Shown here in pieces: positions 45,519-54,337 of a stretch of DNA of 64,000 bases. The stretch lies in assembly GCA_025998755.1 (NCBI GenBank), contig AP024674.1:2620162-2684161 (forward strand), given 5' to 3'. Position 1 is the stretch's first letter; each line of letters starts with the position of its first letter. The position numbers were made by a program, and so were the translations under genes. Under the pieces are notes generated by a model that saw only the letters and a list, made by a program, of their open reading frames with translations, was not told where the DNA came from and searched no databases. The stretch comes from Armatimonadota bacterium (GTDB taxonomy: Bacteria > Armatimonadota > UBA5829 > DSUL01).

Positions 45519-45779
45519 ATGTCGACTGTCGGAATTCCTGGGGCTCAGGAAGAGCGGACAATCAAACTGACCCCGCGAGAGATCGAGGTGCTGTCCCTGG
45601 TGGTAGAGGGAAGGACCAGCAAAGACATCGCGGACGCCCTGTACGTGAGCAAGAGGACTGTGGACTTTCATCTGGCCAACATCTATGAGAAGCTGCATGT
45701 TTCCAACCGGGTGCAGGCTTTCCGGCGGGCCACCCGCCTGGGGCTGATCCCGATGGACTCGCTTCTGGCCGGTTCCTGA
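45519..45779 (+). CDS. LuxR-family HTH DNA-binding protein
   Basis: The 86-residue product is almost only the LuxR/FixJ output domain: LTPREIEVLSLVVEGRTSKDIA, SKRTVDFHLANIYEKLHVSNRV and RRATRLGLI. There is no receiver or ligand domain, as in GerE-like proteins. The ATG at 45519 has AAAGGAG upstream. It may work with the receiver-only protein at 35777, but that is speculative. A terminator hairpin follows at 45851. Confidence 0.88.
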   Translation: MSTVGIPGAQEERTIKLTPREIEVLSLVVEGRTSKDIADALYVSKRTVDFHLANIYEKLHVSNRVQAFRRATRLGLIPMDSLLAGS

Positions 45780-45850
45780 AAGCCGCTTCCGGCCTGCGGC
45801 CAGGTCGCCGTCAGGCTGCGAAGATCCGCTTGCGCAAGACAATAAGAATC

Positions 45851-45880
45851 GGCGCCCGGGCCACACGGTCCGGGCGCCTT
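45851..45880 (+). terminator. Terminator-like hairpin after the LuxR gene
   Basis: GGCGCCCGG (45851-45859) pairs with CCGGGCGCC (45870-45878), followed by TT. A-rich sequence precedes it, so it may also stop transcription from the other side. Confidence 0.5.
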
Positions 45881-45936
45881 GCTGTACAGTGCAAAATGCT
45901 GGCAGGCTCCCTTCTCTGCAGCGGGAGGGCTAAGTG

Positions 45937-45945
45937 TGGTATACT
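45937..45945 (+). promoter_or_regulatory. Extended -10 promoter for the polysaccharide-export gene
   Basis: TGGTATACT at 45937-45945, with the TGn extension, about 77 bases before the ATG at 46022. The same nine bases occur upstream of the amidase gene at 63890. Confidence 0.45.
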
Positions 45946-46021
45946 AACGCGGCTGCGGACCGGCGCAGCAATGGTCCGCAGATCCTATCTCGGGACGCGG
46001 CAGATTCTTCAAGGACCGGGG

Positions 46022-47530
46022 ATGCTTCGAGGAAAAGGATTTCGTCTGGCGGCGTTGATAGCCCTGTGCCTGCTCGCGGAGACTGTCGCGGCGCAACCGG
46101 TCTCCTCTCCCGCGCGTGAAGACAAAGAGCGTTATACGGTCACGCTCCCGGCACCGCCTGATGGAGGTCTTTCCAGATCTCGTTCCGCCCAGCCCGAAGC
46201 GGGACAGCCCGCTCCTGTCCCGGCACCGCTCGCCCCTTACCCTGCGACGCAGACCCCCATCGCCGCTCCCACGCAGCAGCCAGCCGCAGTGCCGGGCACG
46301 CCGATGCAGCCCGCCTCCGAGCCGGGCGTTCCCTCTCCCGGCGAGCGTGCGGAGATGTTCCCTCCTCCGGAGCCGGAGATCCGGCTGTTCGGCCACGATT
46401 TCTTCGACCGCGTCACTGAAGGGTTTCAGCCGATCCCGAACCTGCCGCCGCCGGCAGAGTATCCACTGGGGCCGGGAGACACCGTGGAAGTGGTTCTCAG
46501 CAGTCCCGCCGGACAGGAGACGGTGCTGGCAGAGACCGTGGACTCTGAAGGCAGGCTGCGCATTCCCAGCGTCGGATTCGTCCGCGTGAACGGGCTGACC
46601 ATCGGGGCGGCCGAACGTGTCATCGCGAAGGAGACGCGCGCCAAGTTCCCGTCTCTGGCCGCACAGGCCCGCATCCTCTCCATCCGTCCCATTCAAGTTT
46701 TCATTATCGGGGAGGTGAAAAAGCCGGGTGCCTATATCCTGCCCGGCCTTTCCACGCTGTTGAACGCCCTTTATGTGGCAGGCGGTCCGACAGACGCGGG
46801 GTCGCTCAGGAGGATCACTGTCCAGCGCAACAAAAAGACCGTAGCCACCACTGACCTGTACCGCTTGCTTCTGGACGGTGACCGCAGCGGGGACATCACA
46901 CTTCAGAGTGGCGATTCGGTCTTCGTCCCGGCCATCGGCCCCACCGTCACGGTGAAGGGAGAGGTCCGCCGCCAGGCGATCTACGAGCTGTTGGAAGAAA
47001 CGAGCGTTCGCAGCGTGTTGCGGATGGCGGGTGGGCCCAACGGTCTTGCGTCGCTCAGTAGCGTCCGGGTAGAACGCGTGGTCGGGGGATCACGCAAGTT
47101 CCTGGTGGATCTGACGCTTTCTTCGCCGGATTCTCCCGACTGGGAATTTCCGCTACAGCACGGAGACCTGCTGCTGATTCAGCCTGTGCTTCAGGATGCC
47201 GTCAACCGGGTGGAGATCAGCGGCCAGGTGCGGCGGCCGGGAGAGTATGAGTTTACGGAAGGGATGCGCATCTCGGACCTGGTGCGGCGGGCCGAGGGCT
47301 TTGCAGATGTCGAGATCTATCTGGAGCGGGCGACGATCCTGCGCAACCGCGAAGACGGATCCACGGAGATGTTGAGCGTGCATCTGGGGCGCGCGATGGC
47401 CGGGGACGCGGAGCAGGACGTTGAACTGCGCCCGAAGGACCGGGTGGTCGTCTATTCGGTGCAGGAGGCGGCGGCGCTGGATCGCACGGTCACCATCTCC
47501 GGGCAGGTCAGCCGTCCCGGGCGTGTATGA
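46022..47530 (+). CDS. Polysaccharide export protein, Poly_export/SLBB (N-terminal part)
   Basis: The 502-residue frame has a signal peptide (LAALIALCLLAETVAAQ), a Pro-rich linker, then EYPLGPGDTVEVVLSSPAG, the opening of the Wza-type Poly_export domain. Then come SLBB beta-grasp units: IIGEVKKPGAYILPGLSTLL, VKGEVRRQAIYELLEETSVR, EISGQVRRPGEYEFTEGMRI and finally VTISGQVSRPG. It stops in the middle of this last unit. The ATG at 46022 has AAGGA upstream. Such proteins form the outer-membrane or periplasmic channel for capsule or exopolysaccharide export. The next frame (47527) appears to continue the same protein. Confidence 0.85.
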   Translation: MLRGKGFRLAALIALCLLAETVAAQPVSSPAREDKERYTVTLPAPPDGGLSRSRSAQPEAGQPAPVPAPLAPYPATQTPIAAPTQQPAAVPGTPMQPASEPGVPSPGERAEMFPPPEPEIRLFGHDFFDRVTEGFQPIPNLPPPAEYPLGPGDTVEVVLSSPAGQETVLAETVDSEGRLRIPSVGFVRVNGLTIGAAERVIAKETRAKFPSLAAQARILSIRPIQVFIIGEVKKPGAYILPGLSTLLNALYVAGGPTDAGSLRRITVQRNKKTVATTDLYRLLLDGDRSGDITLQSGDSVFVPAIGPTVTVKGEVRRQAIYELLEETSVRSVLRMAGGPNGLASLSSVRVERVVGGSRKFLVDLTLSSPDSPDWEFPLQHGDLLLIQPVLQDAVNRVEISGQVRRPGEYEFTEGMRISDLVRRAEGFADVEIYLERATILRNREDGSTEMLSVHLGRAMAGDAEQDVELRPKDRVVVYSVQEAAALDRTVTISGQVSRPGRV

Positions 47531-48627
47531 CCGGGTGGACGGGAATGCGGCTGCGGGATCTGCTCATCGCCGCGGGAGGGGCCAAGGCGGAGGCCCACCG
47601 TGTGGTGGAGGTGGCGCGCCAGACCGAGGCCGGCCAGCAGACGCAGATCCTCAACCTGAATCTGGACCGCGCCATGGCGGGCGAAGAGTCCGACAACATC
47701 CTGCTCGCTGACGGGGATCAGGTCTCGGTGAAGGAGGTCTCGGACGCGCGCCGGACGCCCAGGGTGGTTACGATCACCGGCCGGGTGCGCTACCCGGGAA
47801 CATATGCGCTCCTGCAGGAGGGCGAAAGGGTCTCCAGTCTGATCGCCCGCGCCGGAGGGCTGGCGGAGGAGGCGTTCCCGGAGGGGGCCGTGTTCGTCCG
47901 GAAGACCCCGGCGCTCCTCGCGGAGCGGCAGCTTGAGGTTGCCGCCGAGATCCAGCAGGCGCAGAAGGATCTTGCCGAGCAGATCCGCGAGCTGGAGATG
48001 GCGAAATACGGCATCTCCCCCACAAGGCGCACCGCCACCACGGCAACTGCCCCAACCCCGTCCATACCCTCCTCCGTGGCCGCGAGGGCCGCCGAGGCGA
48101 GTGCGGCGGCTGCCGGGCTGGCACGTGTGGCGGCGGAGGCCGGCAAGCTCGGCGCAGAACCGGTGGGCGAGGTATCGCTGGAGGAGGCACGGACAGTCGA
48201 GAGCGTCGTGGCCAGCATGCGGCTGCCGATCGACCTGCCGAAGGGCCTTCAGGAGCCGGGGTCGGCCGATGACCTGCCGCTGGAGGACGGGGATACCCTG
48301 TATATCCCGCGGCGTCCGCTGGTGGTGTCTGTTGCCGGCGCCGTGGTCAGCCCTTCTGTGGTGGTCTTCCGGGAAGGGTTGACCGCCGAGGACTACATCC
48401 GCCAGGTGGGAGGCTATGCGCGGGATGCGGATCGGGGGAATACTGTTATCGTGCGTGCGGGCGGCGAAGTTCGCCGCGTGAAGGAAGCCGGGCCTGTCAG
48501 GCTGGGGGATATCATCATCGTCCCTCCCAGAGCTATGAGCGCTCCGCGCAGCGGCTGGGAGACGATATCGGACTTTACCCGGATTCTCGGGAATCTGGCG
48601 CTGACTTTCCTGGTGATAGCTGACTGA
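47527..48627 (+). CDS. Polysaccharide export protein, SLBB (C-terminal part)
   Basis: The 366-residue frame opens with MRLRDLLIAAGGAKAEAHRV, which is the second half of an SLBB unit whose first half ends the previous frame. VTITGRVRYPGTYALLQEGERV and VAGAVVSPSVVVFREGLTAE are two more SLBB units, and the end is hydrophobic (ILGNLALTFLVIAD). Its ATG overlaps the previous stop as ATGA. The bases between GGGC and GGGAATG read, with two single-base shifts, as a perfect join (RPGVYDRVDG then MRLRD). It is therefore either a truly split gene or one gene with two frameshifts. Confidence 0.75.
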   Translation: MTGWTGMRLRDLLIAAGGAKAEAHRVVEVARQTEAGQQTQILNLNLDRAMAGEESDNILLADGDQVSVKEVSDARRTPRVVTITGRVRYPGTYALLQEGERVSSLIARAGGLAEEAFPEGAVFVRKTPALLAERQLEVAAEIQQAQKDLAEQIRELEMAKYGISPTRRTATTATAPTPSIPSSVAARAAEASAAAAGLARVAAEAGKLGAEPVGEVSLEEARTVESVVASMRLPIDLPKGLQEPGSADDLPLEDGDTLYIPRRPLVVSVAGAVVSPSVVVFREGLTAEDYIRQVGGYARDADRGNTVIVRAGGEVRRVKEAGPVRLGDIIIVPPRAMSAPRSGWETISDFTRILGNLALTFLVIAD

Positions 48628-48686
48628 TTGCGCATAGGTGAGGTGTAACCGGGCGGAGGACTCCAGGCGCAGGAGGAAACCTCCGG

Positions 48687-48716
48687 TTGACAGCCTGTAA
48701 TGCCTATAACTAGAAT
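48687..48716 (+). promoter_or_regulatory. Sigma-70-type promoter for the nucleotide-sugar dehydrogenase
   Basis: TTGACA (48687-48692), an 18-base spacer and TAGAAT (48711-48716). A leader of about 90 bases follows to the ATG at 48814. GGAGG-AAA-CCTCC at 48672-48684 could fold next to it. Confidence 0.6.
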
Positions 48717-48813
48717 GCCTCAGCTAGGGTGCACTTTTCCGGGGTGGCGGTTAGGACCCTCCGGCCCACGCCTGAGTCAGGGGCGGCGAGACGACCAGAA
48801 ACGGAGATTGCGA

Positions 48814-50145
48814 ATGGAGCTACTGCACAGCATTACGGGGCGGCAGATCAGGATCACGGTGGTGGGGCTGGGCTACGTGGGGTTGCCTCTGGCGGTGGAG
48901 TTCGCCCGCAACGGCGTCCAGGTCGCTGGTTACGAGGTGGACGACGCCAAGCTCGCCCGCCTGCGGGACGGCGAGAGCTATATCCGGGACGTTTCCTCAG
49001 AAGTCATCAGGAGCCTGGTGCTCGACGGACTCCTTCTCCCCACCTCCGACGACAGGCACATCGCCCTGTCCGACGTGGTCATCATCTGCGTCCCCACGCC
49101 GTGCGGACGGGATAATGAGCCGGACCTGTCGTTCATCCGGTCGGCGGCGCGGACGGTCGCAAGTCGGCTTAAGCGGGGACATCTGATCATTCTGGAGAGC
49201 ACCTCCTTCCCCGGCACCACCGAGGAGATCCTGCAGCCGGTGCTGGAGGAGTCCGGTCTTCGGGCAGGACGGGACTTCCACCTCGCCTTCTCGCCGGAGC
49301 GCATTGATCCGGGCAATCCCAAGTTCAACGTGCGCAATACGGCCAAGCTCGTGGCCGGAACCACGGAAGAAGCGACTTATCTGGCGGAGGCCGTCTACTC
49401 TCTGGTGGCCGAGAGGGTGGTGCGCGTGAGCAGCCCCCGCGTGGCCGAGATGGCCAAGCTGTTCGAGAACACGTTCCGGCACGTCAACATCGCTCTGGCC
49501 AACGAGATGGCGCAGGTCTGCGAACGGATGGGTATTGACGTCTGGGAGGTCATCAACGCCGCAGCCACCAAGCCGTTCGGGTTCATGCCGTTCTACCCGG
49601 GTCCGGGAGTGGGCGGGCACTGCATTCCGGTGGATCCGCAGTATCTTCTATACAAGGCCAGGCAGTACGGCTGCACGCTGCGCTTCGTGGAGCTCGCCAA
49701 CGAGATCAACGACGGCATGCCGGATCGCGTGGTGGACCGGGTGCGGGCCACTCTGGAGGAGCTGGGCAGGGATCTGGCCGGCTCCCGCACGCTGGTGCTC
49801 GGGGTGGCCTATAAGAAGGATATTGACGATGTGCGCGAGTCGCCTGCCCTCAGGGTCATCGAGCGCCTGAAAGCGCGCGGAGCATCGGTGGAGTATCACG
49901 ACCCGCTTGTTCCGGAGTTCGAGGAGGGCGGTTCCGTCTTCCATTCTGTTGAATTGACACCTGAGCGGATCCGTTCGGCGGACTGCGTGATCATCTGCAC
50001 GGATCATTCATCGCTGCCTTACGAACAGGTGCTTCGTCACGCCCGGGCCATCATTGATACACGCAACGCTCTGGCCCGCGTGTGCGCTTCGGCACCGTCG
50101 CCGGCTCTGAGGGAGGACGGAAAGCGCGTCCTGGCCGAGCGCTGA
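48814..50145 (+). CDS. Nucleotide sugar dehydrogenase (UDP-sugar 6-dehydrogenase family)
   Basis: The 443-residue enzyme oxidises the C6 alcohol of a UDP-sugar to an acid with two NAD+. It has the Rossmann start ITVVGLGYVGLPLAVEFAR, the STSFPGTTEEI segment, FSPERIDPGN and the catalytic Cys in GPGVGGHCIPVDPQYL (about residue 270). LGVAYKKDIDDVRESPAL belongs to the C-terminal domain. It resembles WbpA-type UDP-GlcNAc dehydrogenases, though UDP-Glc specificity is possible. Next to SLBB genes it fits exopolysaccharide precursor supply. Start ATG with CGGAG upstream. Confidence 0.92.
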   Translation: MELLHSITGRQIRITVVGLGYVGLPLAVEFARNGVQVAGYEVDDAKLARLRDGESYIRDVSSEVIRSLVLDGLLLPTSDDRHIALSDVVIICVPTPCGRDNEPDLSFIRSAARTVASRLKRGHLIILESTSFPGTTEEILQPVLEESGLRAGRDFHLAFSPERIDPGNPKFNVRNTAKLVAGTTEEATYLAEAVYSLVAERVVRVSSPRVAEMAKLFENTFRHVNIALANEMAQVCERMGIDVWEVINAAATKPFGFMPFYPGPGVGGHCIPVDPQYLLYKARQYGCTLRFVELANEINDGMPDRVVDRVRATLEELGRDLAGSRTLVLGVAYKKDIDDVRESPALRVIERLKARGASVEYHDPLVPEFEEGGSVFHSVELTPERIRSADCVIICTDHSSLPYEQVLRHARAIIDTRNALARVCASAPSPALREDGKRVLAER

Positions 50146-50237
50146 AAGGGGACTGCTGCCGGGGTGTCGGTCCCGGATCTTTACCATCCTCCTGCAGTTG
50201 CTGCCCCGCAAGCAGCATTGTCCCATCCCAAAGCCTC

Positions 50238-50273
50238 TTGACATTTTAGGCGTGGTATGTGAAAATCCTCACA
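50238..50273 (+). promoter_or_regulatory. pckG upstream promoter with perfect TGTGA-N6-TCACA palindrome
   Basis: TTGACA at 50238-50243 is followed after 17 bases by GAAAAT (50261-50266). Overlapping that -10 box is TGTGA-AAATCC-TCACA (50258-50273), a perfect 5-bp dyad matching the CRP consensus; with flanks it also fits the Rex pattern TTGTGAA-N4-TTCACAA at 12 of 14 positions. Overlap with the -10 box argues for repression if this is the promoter used. It shares the TCACAAAG half-site with the sdhC promoter. Confidence 0.5.
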
Positions 50274-50299
50274 AAGTATGGCCCGCAAGGGTCGCGTCA

Positions 50300-50316
50300 C
50301 ACATTCTGCGAATGTG
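50300..50316. promoter_or_regulatory. Dyad upstream of pckG
   Basis: CACATTC-TGC-GAATGTG, a perfect 7-bp inverted repeat with a 3-base centre, in the 290-base region before pckG. Its TGCGAATGTGG also occurs upstream of the LuxR-type gene at 45468. Confidence 0.35.
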
Positions 50317-50438
50317 GTGCAAATGGTACATCATAGACACCTGAGCGGAAGAGCCAACCCGCGGGATAGCGGGATCGGCCCTCGCGCCTTACGGCCGCTC
50401 TCCCATTGTGCCACCCCAAGGAGGAAAGGACCTGTACG

Positions 50439-52187
50439 ATGATCCGACACCCGGAGGCAAGACAGTGGATTGAAGAGATGATCGCCCTCTGCAAACCGGA
50501 CAACGTCGTCTGGATTGACGGTTCGGACGAGGAGCGCAGAAGGCTTGAGGAAGAGGCTTTTCGGACCGGTGAACTGCACCAGCTGGATCAGCAGAAGCTC
50601 CCCGGATGCGTGCTGCATCGAACGGCCCATAATGACGTCGCCCGCACGGAGCACCTGACGTTCATCTGCACGCGCAAGCAGGAAGATGCCGGCCCCACCA
50701 ACAATTGGATGGACCCGCAGGAGGCGTACAACAAGGTGGGGGCGATGTTCGACGGCTCCATGAAAGGCCGGACGATGTACGTCATCCCCTTCATCATGGG
50801 CGTACCAGGATCCCCATTTAACAAGATCGGCATTGAGCTGACGGACAGCATCTATGTCGTGCTGAACATGCGGATCATGACACGGATGGGGAAGGTCGCT
50901 GCGGACGAGTTGGGGACTGACCGGGAGTTCACGAAGGGGTTGCACTGCCGGGGTGAGCTGGACATCAACCGTCGCTACATTCTGCACTTCCCGGAGGATA
51001 ACACCATCTGGAGCTACGGGTCTGGATACGGGGGCAACGTGCTTCTGGGCAAGAAATGCCTGGCGCTGCGAATCGCCAGCTATCTGGGCTGGCAGGAGGG
51101 CTGGCTGGCGGAGCACATGCTCATCGTGGGCGTCCAAAGTCCGGACGGCGAGACCACTTACATAGCCGGCGCCTTCCCCAGCGCCTGCGGCAAGACGAAC
51201 CTGGCCATGCTGGTTCCTCCGGAAAGCATGCCCGGGTACAAGGTCTTCACGGTGGGGGACGACATCGCCTGGCTGCGCATCGGTCCTGATGGCAGGCTTT
51301 GGGCCGTCAATCCGGAAGCCGGGTTCTTCGGGGTATTGCCGGGCACCAGCTACAAGACCAACCCTAACGCCATGGAGACCATGAAGCGCGACACCATCTT
51401 CACCAATGTCGTGCTGACCCCCGAGAACACGGTCTGGTGGGAGGGTATGGGCGTGGATCCTCCCGCCCGCGGAATAGACTGGAAGGGCAACGAGTGGACT
51501 CCGGACTCGCCCGAGCCGGGGGCTCATCCCAATGCGCGCTTTACGGCTCCGGCGCGCAACTGTCCGATGATGGATCCCCGATGGGAGGATGCCGCCGGCG
51601 TGCCCATTTCGGCCATTCTTTTCGGCGGTAGGCGCGCGCGGCTGGCTCCCCTGGTGTATGAGTCCCTGGATTGGGAGCACGGCACGTTTGTGGGAGCCAC
51701 CATGGCCAGCGAGACCACGGCGGCGGCCACCGCAGCCGCCGGGGTGCTCAGGCGGGATCCCATGGCCATGCTGCCCTTCTGCGGCTACAACATGGCCCGG
51801 TATTTCCGGCACTGGCTGGAGATGGGCAAGAAGATCGCCTCGCCTCCTCGCATCTTCCACGTGAACTGGTTCAAGAGGAACGCACAGGGCGAGTTCCTGT
51901 GGCCCGGCTTCGGGGACAACCTGCGCGCGTTGGAGTGGGTCATCCGCCGCTGCAAGGGGGATGTGTCCGGCACGGAGACTCCCATCGGTGTGGTTCCCGC
52001 TGCTGACGAGCTGAACCTGAACGGCCTGGATCTGGAGCCGGAGGCCGTCCGCGAGTTGCTGGCGGTGGACCGGGACGCCTGGCGTGAGGAGGCGGACAGC
52101 ATCGAGGAGTTCTTCGGCAAGTTCGGAGAGGAGTTCCCGCAGGAGTTGAACGCTCAGCTTGCGGCCCTGCGCCGGCGTCTGGGCTGA
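50439..52187 (+). CDS. pckG: Phosphoenolpyruvate carboxykinase (GTP)
   Basis: The 582-residue enzyme converts oxaloacetate and GTP to PEP and CO2, the entry to gluconeogenesis. Signatures: YVIPFIMGVPGSPFNKIGIELTDS-type substrate segment, LHCRGELD, the P-loop GAFPSACGKTNLAML (about residue 250) with the active-site Cys, VGDDIAWL, and NWFKRNAQGEFLWPGFGDN near the C-terminus. Length is that of GTP-type enzymes. Start ATG with AAGGAGGAAAGG upstream. Upstream promoter elements at 50238-50316 suggest control by carbon or redox state. A hairpin follows the stop. Confidence 0.97.
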   Translation: MIRHPEARQWIEEMIALCKPDNVVWIDGSDEERRRLEEEAFRTGELHQLDQQKLPGCVLHRTAHNDVARTEHLTFICTRKQEDAGPTNNWMDPQEAYNKVGAMFDGSMKGRTMYVIPFIMGVPGSPFNKIGIELTDSIYVVLNMRIMTRMGKVAADELGTDREFTKGLHCRGELDINRRYILHFPEDNTIWSYGSGYGGNVLLGKKCLALRIASYLGWQEGWLAEHMLIVGVQSPDGETTYIAGAFPSACGKTNLAMLVPPESMPGYKVFTVGDDIAWLRIGPDGRLWAVNPEAGFFGVLPGTSYKTNPNAMETMKRDTIFTNVVLTPENTVWWEGMGVDPPARGIDWKGNEWTPDSPEPGAHPNARFTAPARNCPMMDPRWEDAAGVPISAILFGGRRARLAPLVYESLDWEHGTFVGATMASETTAAATAAAGVLRRDPMAMLPFCGYNMARYFRHWLEMGKKIASPPRIFHVNWFKRNAQGEFLWPGFGDNLRALEWVIRRCKGDVSGTETPIGVVPAADELNLNGLDLEPEAVRELLAVDRDAWREEADSIEEFFGKFGEEFPQELNAQLAALRRRLG

Positions 52188-52221
52188 GGGGCCGGCCTCA
52201 GCCCATTTGAGACATTGCCAA

Positions 52222-52254
52222 GCCGGGGGAGCAGCACTGTGTGCCTCCCCCGGC
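52222..52254 (+). terminator. Terminator hairpin after pckG
   Basis: A perfect 10-bp stem (52222-52231 with 52245-52254, GCCGGGGGAG), with GCAC/GTGC pairing inside the loop. It is followed by CCGTATTTG. It lies 35 bases after the pckG stop. Confidence 0.65.
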
Positions 52255-52297
52255 CCGTATTTGACAGACGCAGCCGCCGTGGGGTAGACGGTCTGAA

Positions 52298-54328
52298 ATG
52301 ATGCAGACCGGCACGCGTCTGACAGTTTCCGTTTACAGCCTGCCTGCGGCCCTCCCTGGGCCTGAGAACCCGCTCCCTGTGTTCCGCCACCGCCGAAGGC
52401 CGGCGTGCTCCCTGAGATTGGAAGGGCTTCCCCCTGAAGACCGGGAGAGGATCGGCTGGGAGACGTCCTTCCGCGTGCTGCCCTACCGGATGCAGGATGA
52501 TCTCTTGCGCGAGCTTCGTCCCGAGCATTTCCATTCGCTTGTGCTGGAGAACGATCTGCTGCGCGCGGAGTTCCTGCCAGAGATGGGCGGCAGGCTGGTG
52601 TCACTGCGCAGTCTGGAGGACGGCCGCGAGCTCGTGGAGCGCAACCGGATTTTGCAGACGGCCAATCTTGCGTTGCGCGGCGCATGGTTTTCCGGCGGTA
52701 TCGAGTGGAACGCCTCCCATCCCGGGCACCACTACCTGACCTGCTCCCCAGTGTTCGCGGCCCGGGCTCCGGCCCCCGGAGGAGGTCCCGCGCTGCGCCT
52801 TTACGAATGGGACCGCGTGAAGGGCCTGACTTGGCAGCTTGACTTCTGGCTGCCGGAGGGGGCGCGCCGGTTATTCGTTCACGTGCGGCTGGTCAATCCT
52901 CACCCGTTCGAGCTTCCGGTATACTGGTGGACCAACATCGCGCTTCCCGAACTCCCGGACGGCCGCGTCATGTGTCCGGCGCGGTCTGCCATTCTGGGGA
53001 GCGGTGGGGCGCTCAGGCTGGTGGATGTGCCCCGCGCAGTGGATGTGGATCTCAGCCGCCCGGCCAGCGCGCCGTTTGCGCAAGAGGTGTTCTTTCGGGT
53101 GCCGGAAGGGTCCAGGCCGTGGATTGCGCAGGCCGATAGCGAGGGCCACTGCTTCGTTCAGACTTCCACTCGGCGCCTGAGGGGGCGCAAACTGTTCGTA
53201 TGGGGGCAGTCTCCCGGCGGGCGCCGTTGGCAGGAATATCTGGGCGAGCCCGGGAGCGCCTACATCGAGGTGCAGGCCGGACTCGCGCGCACTCAGCTGG
53301 AATGCGTGCCGATGCCGGCGCAGGAGACCTGGAGCTGGACGGAGGCGTTCGGAAGCCTCCGCGTGGATCCCTCCCCTGCTCATTCGGAGGACTGGTCGCA
53401 GGCGGTGGCCGAGGTGGGCTGCCGCCTGGAGGAGTCTCTGCCTGAGGGCGAGCTTGAACGCGTTCACGCTGCCCTGGAGGAGACGTCACGGATGCCCTGT
53501 CAGGAGCTCCTGGCAAGAGGCTCCGGATGGGGGGCGCTGGAGCGCGAGCGCTGCCGGATCTCAGGTCAGCCCTGCGGGATTCCCGCCAACCTGTGCTTTC
53601 CAGAGGATTCGATGGGTCCGGATCAGGAGCCGTGGCTGGAGCTTCTGCGGAGCGGCATCCTGCCGGAGCGCCCTCCGCAGGAGGAACCCGGACAATACAT
53701 GGTGCAGACGGAGTGGCGGGAGGCGCTGGAGCGCTCCGTACGCGGCAGAAAAGGCCGCCACTGGCTTTCGTTGCTTCATCTGGGGGTGGCGCGGATGGAA
53801 GGCGGGGACTCCAGGGGAGCACGGTCAGCCTGGATGCGTTCAGCCGAAGAGACTCCCACCGGGTGGGCGTTTCGCAATCTGGCCGTTTTCGAGCAGAGGG
53901 CCAGGCGGCCTGACGCGGCTCTGGAGCTCATGCGGCAGGCGTGGGAGTGCGGGCCGCGCATCCCTGCGCTGGCCCTGGAACTCGGCCGGTTACTGCAGCG
54001 CCAGGGCTGCGCGAAAGAATTGCGCGAGTTCTGCCGGAGCCTGCCCGCGGATGTCGCGTCGAACGAGCGGGTGCAGCTTATGGCGGCATGGTCGGCGCTG
54101 GCCACCGGTCACGAGGACGAACTGGACGGTTTCTTCGAGCGCGAGTTCGCCACCATCCGCGAGGGCGAGGTCACGCTGACGGACCTCTGGTTCGAATGGC
54201 AGGCCTGGAAGATCGCTCGACAGGAAGGACGGGTGCCGGACCGCGCACTGCGCCTGCGCTTGCGTCGCACTCTGCATCCGCCGGCCCACCTGGACTTCCG
54301 GCTGTCGCCGGAGGCTGACGAAGGCTGA
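52298..54328 (+). CDS. DUF5107-like protein with C-terminal helical repeats
   Basis: The 676-residue protein has an N-terminal region of beta strands (EFLPEMGGRLVSLRSLEDG, FSGGIEWNASHPGHHY, VYWWTNIALPE) of the kind seen in DUF5107 and galactose mutarotase-like folds. From about residue 460 it has TPR-like helices (WLSLLHLGVARMEGGD, ALELMRQAWECG). Two ATG codons begin it and no strong ribosome site is seen. A TTGACA at 52261 with TAGACG could give a nearly leaderless message. DUF5107 proteins often sit in carbohydrate loci, but the activity is not known. Confidence 0.8.
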   Translation: MMQTGTRLTVSVYSLPAALPGPENPLPVFRHRRRPACSLRLEGLPPEDRERIGWETSFRVLPYRMQDDLLRELRPEHFHSLVLENDLLRAEFLPEMGGRLVSLRSLEDGRELVERNRILQTANLALRGAWFSGGIEWNASHPGHHYLTCSPVFAARAPAPGGGPALRLYEWDRVKGLTWQLDFWLPEGARRLFVHVRLVNPHPFELPVYWWTNIALPELPDGRVMCPARSAILGSGGALRLVDVPRAVDVDLSRPASAPFAQEVFFRVPEGSRPWIAQADSEGHCFVQTSTRRLRGRKLFVWGQSPGGRRWQEYLGEPGSAYIEVQAGLARTQLECVPMPAQETWSWTEAFGSLRVDPSPAHSEDWSQAVAEVGCRLEESLPEGELERVHAALEETSRMPCQELLARGSGWGALERERCRISGQPCGIPANLCFPEDSMGPDQEPWLELLRSGILPERPPQEEPGQYMVQTEWREALERSVRGRKGRHWLSLLHLGVARMEGGDSRGARSAWMRSAEETPTGWAFRNLAVFEQRARRPDAALELMRQAWECGPRIPALALELGRLLQRQGCAKELREFCRSLPADVASNERVQLMAAWSALATGHEDELDGFFEREFATIREGEVTLTDLWFEWQAWKIARQEGRVPDRALRLRLRRTLHPPAHLDFRLSPEADEG

Positions 54329-54337
54329 GCGAAACGG

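Noticed and set aside
47500-47560. Programmed ribosomal frameshift in the SLBB gene
   Set aside because: No classical slippery heptamer or downstream pseudoknot was seen, and two separate shifts would be needed, so sequence error, mutation or a true split are more likely.
48724-48813. Possible structured RNA leader of the nucleotide-sugar dehydrogenase gene
   Set aside because: The 90 bases after the promoter are GC-rich with some pairing potential, but I could not match them to any known riboswitch consensus.
50331-52685. Minus-strand ORF of 784 codons
   Set aside because: Antisense to pckG, which has unmistakable family motifs; the ORF carries none.
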